Shown: positions 5,984 to 9,164 of the stretch, piece by piece
Layout: the number at the start of each line of letters is the position of its first letter
Position numbering within the stretch: the stretch's first letter is position 1
DNA from: Tatlockia sp.
Lineage (GTDB): Bacteria; Cyanobacteriota; Cyanobacteriia; Cyanobacteriales; Chroococcidiopsidaceae
DNA length: 9,164 bases
Assembly: GCA_013698215.1 (NCBI GenBank)
Contig: JACCVJ010000194.1
Location: 1-9,164 of the forward strand
Reading direction: 5' to 3'
The notes under the pieces: model-generated
The model's database searches: none
What the model was told of the DNA's origin: nothing
What the model saw: the letters and a program-made list of their open reading frames with translations, nothing else
Position numbers and translations under genes: made by a program

Positions 5984-7363
5984 ATGTCAACAAAATCTGC
6001 TCCTATAGTTTCCTTACAACCGCCTAAAGATGTATCTTTGAGCGATATTGAAGCGGAATTGAGTCAAATTTGGCAAAGCTACGGCATGGCGGGAGACAAC
6101 GCCGGACTTCCCCCCGCTACACGAGCGACTACCTTTAGCTTAATTGTTTACGAACCAGAAGAAACTCAACAGCTATTAGCAGCTTTGGGCGTATATAAAG
6201 GGCCCATTGATGGCATTCCCGGCCCACAAACAGAAGCCGCCCTAAGAGAAATCCAAAAAAAATATGGCGTGTCTATAACGGGAACCGGAACCCCCGAAAC
6301 TTTGCGTTATTTGCGCGAAGAAGTCGCTAAAAGGGGCGGCAATGAAAGTATTAATGACAACTCAAATGGGTCAATAGACCTAGCTTATAGCCTTAGCAAT
6401 CAAAACCCCAAAATTGCCGATGCGATCGCCCTGCGTAATCCATGCCGCATTGTGGCACTGTGTCCGATGGCTGGAGAGGATGAAGGGGTAAAAGTTCAAG
6501 TATCTGCTTATTGTCCGTTGCAAAAGCAAGCGTCAAATACCTTAATTTGCTGCGAATACATCACTCTCAAAGGTACAGCCACCGCTTTAGAAAGAGTGGG
6601 TGGTTTAGTTTCCGCTTTATTAATTGGCGATTTGCCTAAGTTTTTGTGGTGGAAAGCTACGCCCGATCCTAGTAATGAATTGTTTAAGCGCCTAGCGTCA
6701 GTTTGCAATTCGGTAATTTTTGACTCTAGCAACTTTACAGAAACCGAGGCTAATTTAGTCAATCTGCAAGAGTTGCTCAAAGCGGGTACACCCCTTGCCG
6801 ATCTCAATTGGCGGCGCTTATCGGCTTGGCAAGAATTGACAGCCGAGGCTTTTGATCCCCCAGAGCGTCGCCTAGCCCTAAGAGAAGTCGATCGCGTCAC
6901 CATTGACTACGAAAAAGGCAATCCCGCCCAAGCTTTGATGTATTTGGGATGGTTAGCAAGTCGTTTAAACTGGTATCCTACCGAGTTTCAGGAAGAAGCC
7001 GGAGACTACGACTTTAAGCGCATTCATTTTGTAGCTGACGATCAGCGCTTAGTAGAAGCAGAGCTTGCGGGAGTACCAATTACTGATGTGGGGCAAATTC
7101 CTGGAGATTTGATCGCTTTGCGCTTGACTTCAACCAATGTTGAGGCTGATTGTTGTACGGTGCTATGTTCGGAAACTAGCGGCTGTATGCGGATGGAGTC
7201 GGGCGGCGGCGCTCAATCTTGTCGGTTTCAACAAGTATCTTCTTTAGCCGATCAAAAAGCGGAGATTTTACTTAGCGATCAGTTGCAACGCTGGGGTAGC
7301 GATCCTCTGTACGAGGAGAGTTTGGCGATCGCGGCGGAAATTTTGGCACTAGGTAAGTACTAG
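5984..7363 (+). CDS. opcA: Glucose-6-phosphate dehydrogenase assembly/activator protein OpcA
   Basis: OpcA binds and activates G6PDH in cyanobacteria and is needed for a high oxidative pentose phosphate flux in the dark. The 459-residue protein has no signal peptide or membrane segment, so it is cytoplasmic. Three parts are visible: an N-terminal segment ('LSDIEAELSQIWQSYG'); a peptidoglycan-binding-like (PGBD) module at about 60-112 with the pattern 'YKGPIDGIPGPQT', 'AALREIQKKYGV', 'TGTGTPETLRYL'; and the main OpcA domain from about 150, including 'NPCRIVALCP' and 'LPKFLWWKATP'. Near the C-terminus is a cysteine cluster, Cys390, 391, 395, 401 and 413; the Cys395/Cys401 pair, six apart, probably corresponds to the Cys393/Cys399 pair I recall as the thioredoxin-sensitive disulfide of Anabaena OpcA. 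The gene follows zwf by 109 bp without a clear Shine-Dalgarno sequence and precedes cobB by 17 bp. Confidence 0.95.
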   Translation: MSTKSAPIVSLQPPKDVSLSDIEAELSQIWQSYGMAGDNAGLPPATRATTFSLIVYEPEETQQLLAALGVYKGPIDGIPGPQTEAALREIQKKYGVSITGTGTPETLRYLREEVAKRGGNESINDNSNGSIDLAYSLSNQNPKIADAIALRNPCRIVALCPMAGEDEGVKVQVSAYCPLQKQASNTLICCEYITLKGTATALERVGGLVSALLIGDLPKFLWWKATPDPSNELFKRLASVCNSVIFDSSNFTETEANLVNLQELLKAGTPLADLNWRRLSAWQELTAEAFDPPERRLALREVDRVTIDYEKGNPAQALMYLGWLASRLNWYPTEFQEEAGDYDFKRIHFVADDQRLVEAELAGVPITDVGQIPGDLIALRLTSTNVEADCCTVLCSETSGCMRMESGGGAQSCRFQQVSSLADQKAEILLSDQLQRWGSDPLYEESLAIAAEILALGKY

Positions 7364-7380
7364 ATAGCAACTTCTAAACT

Positions 7381-8721
7381 ATGGTCGTGATTGCTGGAGA
7401 GCGCAGTGGGGTAGGGAAAACAACTGTAACCCTCGCCCTACTGTCTTTTTTATGTCGCAAAGGTAAGCTGGTGCAATCTTTTAAGGTGGGGCCAGATTAC
7501 ATCGATCCGATGTTTCATCAGCACGTTACCGGGCGTTATTGTCGCAATTTAGATCCGGTACTTACTTCGATTGACTACATTAGGCAGTGTTTTACCCGTC
7601 ATACTCAACAAGTAGATTACGCCTTGATAGAAGGAGTAATGGGCTTATTTGATGGCGCAAGCGGTGACTTTTTTGCTAGTACCGCTCACGTGGCTTTGTC
7701 GCTCAATTTGCCTGTGCTATTAGTAATTGATTGCAGCCGTTTGTCGGGAAGTGTCGCTGCGATCGCTCACGGTTATCGTTCTTTAGATCCGCGCCTTGAG
7801 ATCGCTGGGGTAGTGTTAAATCGAGTCGGTAGCGATCGCCATTTGCAACTACTTCAAGACGCGCTACAGCCGCTAAATTTGCCCATATTGGGGGTATTAC
7901 GGCGCCAAGATAATATAACTATTCCTGATCGCCATTTAGGTTTAGTCCCCACCTCTGAAATTAACCAAATTGATCGCGTTATCGATCGGTTGGCAACTAT
8001 TGGCGAAACTTGTTTTGACTGGGACAAATTGTTACCTTTACTAAAACCCCAATATTCCCCAGTTTCTCCTATTTCCCTGCTTCCTCCAAAAGTGCGGATT
8101 GCGATCGCACGCGATCGCGCTTTTAATTTCTACTACCAAGACAATTTAGATATTTTGACCCAACTAGGCGCTGAATTAGTTTTCTGGAGTCCGCTTACGG
8201 GTTCCGTACCCGATAATGTTCAAGGGCTGTACTTTGGCGGTGGTTTTCCTGAAGTTTTTGCCACGCAATTAGCCGCAAATCAACTAGGTTTAGAATCCGC
8301 TCGTCGAGCCATTTCAGCAAAAATGCCCACTTATGCCGAGTGTGGGGGGTTGATGTATTTGTGTCAGCGCCTTGTAGACTTTGATGAGAACTCACACAAT
8401 ATGGTAGGAGTTATCCCCGCAACGGCAATTATGGGAAAGCGGTTGACGTTAGGTTACAGGCACGCTACAGCCCTGCAAGCTACCCCTTTAGTAACTCCTG
8501 GTCTTTCAGTATGGGGACACGAGTTTCATCGCTCTAGTTTGTCAGTAGAGCCAAAGGAGCCATTATTTCAAGCGCGGGGGTATGATAATATGTCGCCCTC
8601 TATTGCTGAAGGATGGCGATCGCCCTTTCTCCATGCTTCCTATATTCATACCCATTTTGGCGGCAATTTAGACTTACCTAAACGATTTATCAACGGTTGT
8701 ACCCAGTTTGTTAGCAATTAA
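7381..8721 (+). CDS. cobB: Cobyrinate a,c-diamide synthase (cobyrinic acid a,c-diamide synthase)
   Basis: Also called cbiA in the anaerobic cobalamin pathway that cyanobacteria use. It amidates the a and c carboxylates of (cobyrinate or Co-precorrin) using ATP and glutamine. The 446-residue protein has the two expected halves. The ATP-binding synthetase half has the P-loop 'GERSGVGKTT' at 6-15, 'KVGPDYIDP' at 35-43 and 'IEGVMGLFDG' at 83-92. The C-terminal class I glutamine amidotransferase-like half has 'LYFGGGFPE', 'YAECGGLMYL' with the nucleophile Cys321, 'WGHEFHRS' and 'HASYIHTHFGG' (His423, His425). An in-frame TAA at 7375-7377 excludes a longer start; the GTG at 7387 is a possible alternative. 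No Shine-Dalgarno sequence is seen. The 17-bp gap after opcA suggests co-transcription, though the pathways have no evident connection. The gene is rich in HIP1 copies, including two only 10 bp apart. CobQ is excluded by the motifs and length. Confidence 0.94.
   Translation: MVVIAGERSGVGKTTVTLALLSFLCRKGKLVQSFKVGPDYIDPMFHQHVTGRYCRNLDPVLTSIDYIRQCFTRHTQQVDYALIEGVMGLFDGASGDFFASTAHVALSLNLPVLLVIDCSRLSGSVAAIAHGYRSLDPRLEIAGVVLNRVGSDRHLQLLQDALQPLNLPILGVLRRQDNITIPDRHLGLVPTSEINQIDRVIDRLATIGETCFDWDKLLPLLKPQYSPVSPISLLPPKVRIAIARDRAFNFYYQDNLDILTQLGAELVFWSPLTGSVPDNVQGLYFGGGFPEVFATQLAANQLGLESARRAISAKMPTYAECGGLMYLCQRLVDFDENSHNMVGVIPATAIMGKRLTLGYRHATALQATPLVTPGLSVWGHEFHRSSLSVEPKEPLFQARGYDNMSPSIAEGWRSPFLHASYIHTHFGGNLDLPKRFINGCTQFVSN
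8101..8118. repeat. Two HIP1 octamers one helical turn apart
   Basis: GCGATCGC occurs at 8101-8108 and again at 8111-8118, inside cobB. HIP1 is the highly iterated palindrome of many cyanobacterial genomes. Further copies in this window start at 471, 1530, 2007, 3858, 6422, 7325, 7759, 7832, 8616, 8957 and 9006, giving 13 in 9164 bp, far above chance for an 8-mer. Eight of the 13 lie after base 7300. Confidence 0.9.
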
Positions 8722-8969
8722 TAAATTTTGCTAAAGTTGCCGGACGCAACTGCGTTATCGGTTGCACCGAACAATCGTGCGAAACTAAACAATTGGCAAT
8801 CGCTCTGTAATGTTAGGTTGCTCTAAAAATCGTCATCATAACTCATAAATCTTTGCTACTTGAGCTATAACCGACCTCAAAAAAACTATGTAAGACTGGC
8901 AATAAAGGCTTCTGATGCCTAAACCACCATAGGTAAGCAGATTTTTTGCCAGGGATGCGATCGCAGTAG
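8722..8969. other. Non-coding gap between cobB and the PAS gene
   Basis: No convincing gene lies here; the few ATG starts give peptides of about a dozen residues or fewer. After the cobB stop there is a 6-bp hairpin, AGTTGC (8735-8740) with GCAACT (8746-8751), without a T-run. The same GCAAC (8746-8750) could instead pair with GTTGC at 8761-8765. A second structured stretch lies at 8896-8952 and is listed separately. A weak promoter could be TTGAGC (8860-8865) with a TATGTA-like -10 at 8887, but the spacing of 21 is too long for confidence. A HIP1 copy (8957-8964) ends five bases before the next start codon. Confidence 0.5.
8896..8952 (+). promoter_or_regulatory. Possible nested RNA fold in the leader of the PAS gene
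   Basis: Three complementary pairs are nested in order: CTGGCAA (8896-8902) with TTGCCAG (8946-8952), GCTT (8908-8911) with AAGC (8935-8938), and CCTA (8918-8921) with TAGG (8930-8933). The outer stem is an exact 7 bp and ends 17 bases before the ATG at 8970. It does not match a riboswitch I recognise. The pairing is seen; its use as a leader element is inference, and the short inner stems could be chance. Confidence 0.3.
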
Positions 8970-9164
8970 ATGAAAGACACTCAACAATTGAAGCCTATAG
9001 AAAGTGCGATCGCTCTATTTGATGAGTCGCAGCACCTAATTTTATTTAATCAAAAACTTCCTGCTTTATGGGGTTTATCTAAAGATTGGCTTAAACTAAA
9101 GCCAGATTTGCGCTCATTTTTTGCCGAAATCGTCAGCCTTGGCTATTGGTCTCAAGCTCAGTAT
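8970..9164 (+). CDS. PAS-domain signalling protein, N-terminal 65 residues only (3'-truncated by the window edge)
   Basis: The frame begins at ATG 8970 and stays open to the last base. An in-frame TAG at 8967-8969 directly before the ATG excludes a longer start. The product reads 'MKDTQQLKPIESAIALFDES', then 'HLILFNQKLPALWGLS' and 'DWLKLKPDLRSFF'. This is the first part of a PAS domain of the kind 'ALFD...L..FN..L..LWGL...WL...P', common in sensor histidine kinases and diguanylate cyclases. There is no signal peptide or membrane segment in this N-terminus, so the sensor is probably cytoplasmic. The effector domain is outside the window, so kinase, cyclase or other cannot be decided. An AGGGA at 8951-8955 is 14 bases from the start, too far for a good ribosome binding site. 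A HIP1 copy lies within the coding region at 9006-9013. Confidence 0.75.
   Translation, partial: MKDTQQLKPIESAIALFDESQHLILFNQKLPALWGLSKDWLKLKPDLRSFFAEIVSLGYWSQAQY

Noticed and set aside
6508..6903. 131-codon minus-strand frame opposite opcA
   Set aside because: Arg/Ser-rich content typical of the antisense of a biased gene; no family resemblance, and the opposite strand is clearly opcA.
8195..8395. 66-codon minus-strand frame opposite cobB
   Set aside because: It overlaps the conserved amidotransferase half of cobB and has no recognisable motif.
8722..8969. Cobalamin riboswitch or small gene next to cobB
   Set aside because: The gap is downstream, not upstream, of cobB, shows no B12-box-like sequence that I recognise, and its short frames are about a dozen codons or fewer.

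Overview
This window is chromosomal DNA of a cyanobacterium. The evidence is at least 13 copies of the HIP1 octamer GCGATCGC, the gene order fbp-tal-zwf-opcA known from Nostoc/Anabaena-type cyanobacteria, and protein wording typical of that phylum (for example the Zwf N-terminus and an OpcA carrying a redox cysteine cluster). A filamentous or Chroococcidiopsis/Gloeocapsa-like lineage is plausible, but genus cannot be fixed by reading alone. All recognisable genes lie on the + strand; I found no RNA gene, insertion sequence or CRISPR array.

Layout. Bases 1-1904 hold the 3' part of a membrane protein of the O-antigen ligase (Wzy_C) family with a TPR-like C-terminal half; its start is outside the window. 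After a 127-bp gap that probably carries the operon promoter come class I fructose-1,6-bisphosphatase (fbp, 2032-3099), transaldolase (tal, 3141-4283), glucose-6-phosphate dehydrogenase (zwf, best start 4345, ending 5874) and the G6PDH effector opcA (5984-7363). Cobyrinate a,c-diamide synthase (cobB/cbiA, 7381-8721) follows 17 bp after opcA. A 248-bp gap with possible RNA folds separates it from the first 65 codons of a PAS-domain protein (8970 to the edge), probably the N-terminus of a sensor kinase or related signalling protein.

How the genes work together. Zwf opens the oxidative pentose phosphate pathway, the main source of NADPH at night and in heterocysts. OpcA activates Zwf and is the likely redox sensor. 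Tal recycles sugar phosphates in the non-oxidative branch, and Fbp returns fructose-1,6-bisphosphate to hexose phosphate so carbon can cycle again through Zwf. CobB belongs to corrinoid synthesis and has no evident pathway link; its position suggests co-transcription. The flanking membrane protein and PAS protein look like separate units.

This is mostly a well-known core metabolic locus rather than a new system. The points most worth a second look are the peptidoglycan-binding-like module inside OpcA, the cysteines of OpcA and Zwf that line up with redox regulation, a perfect 10-bp hairpin between tal and zwf, a paired direct/inverted repeat in front of opcA, and nested pairing just upstream of the PAS gene.
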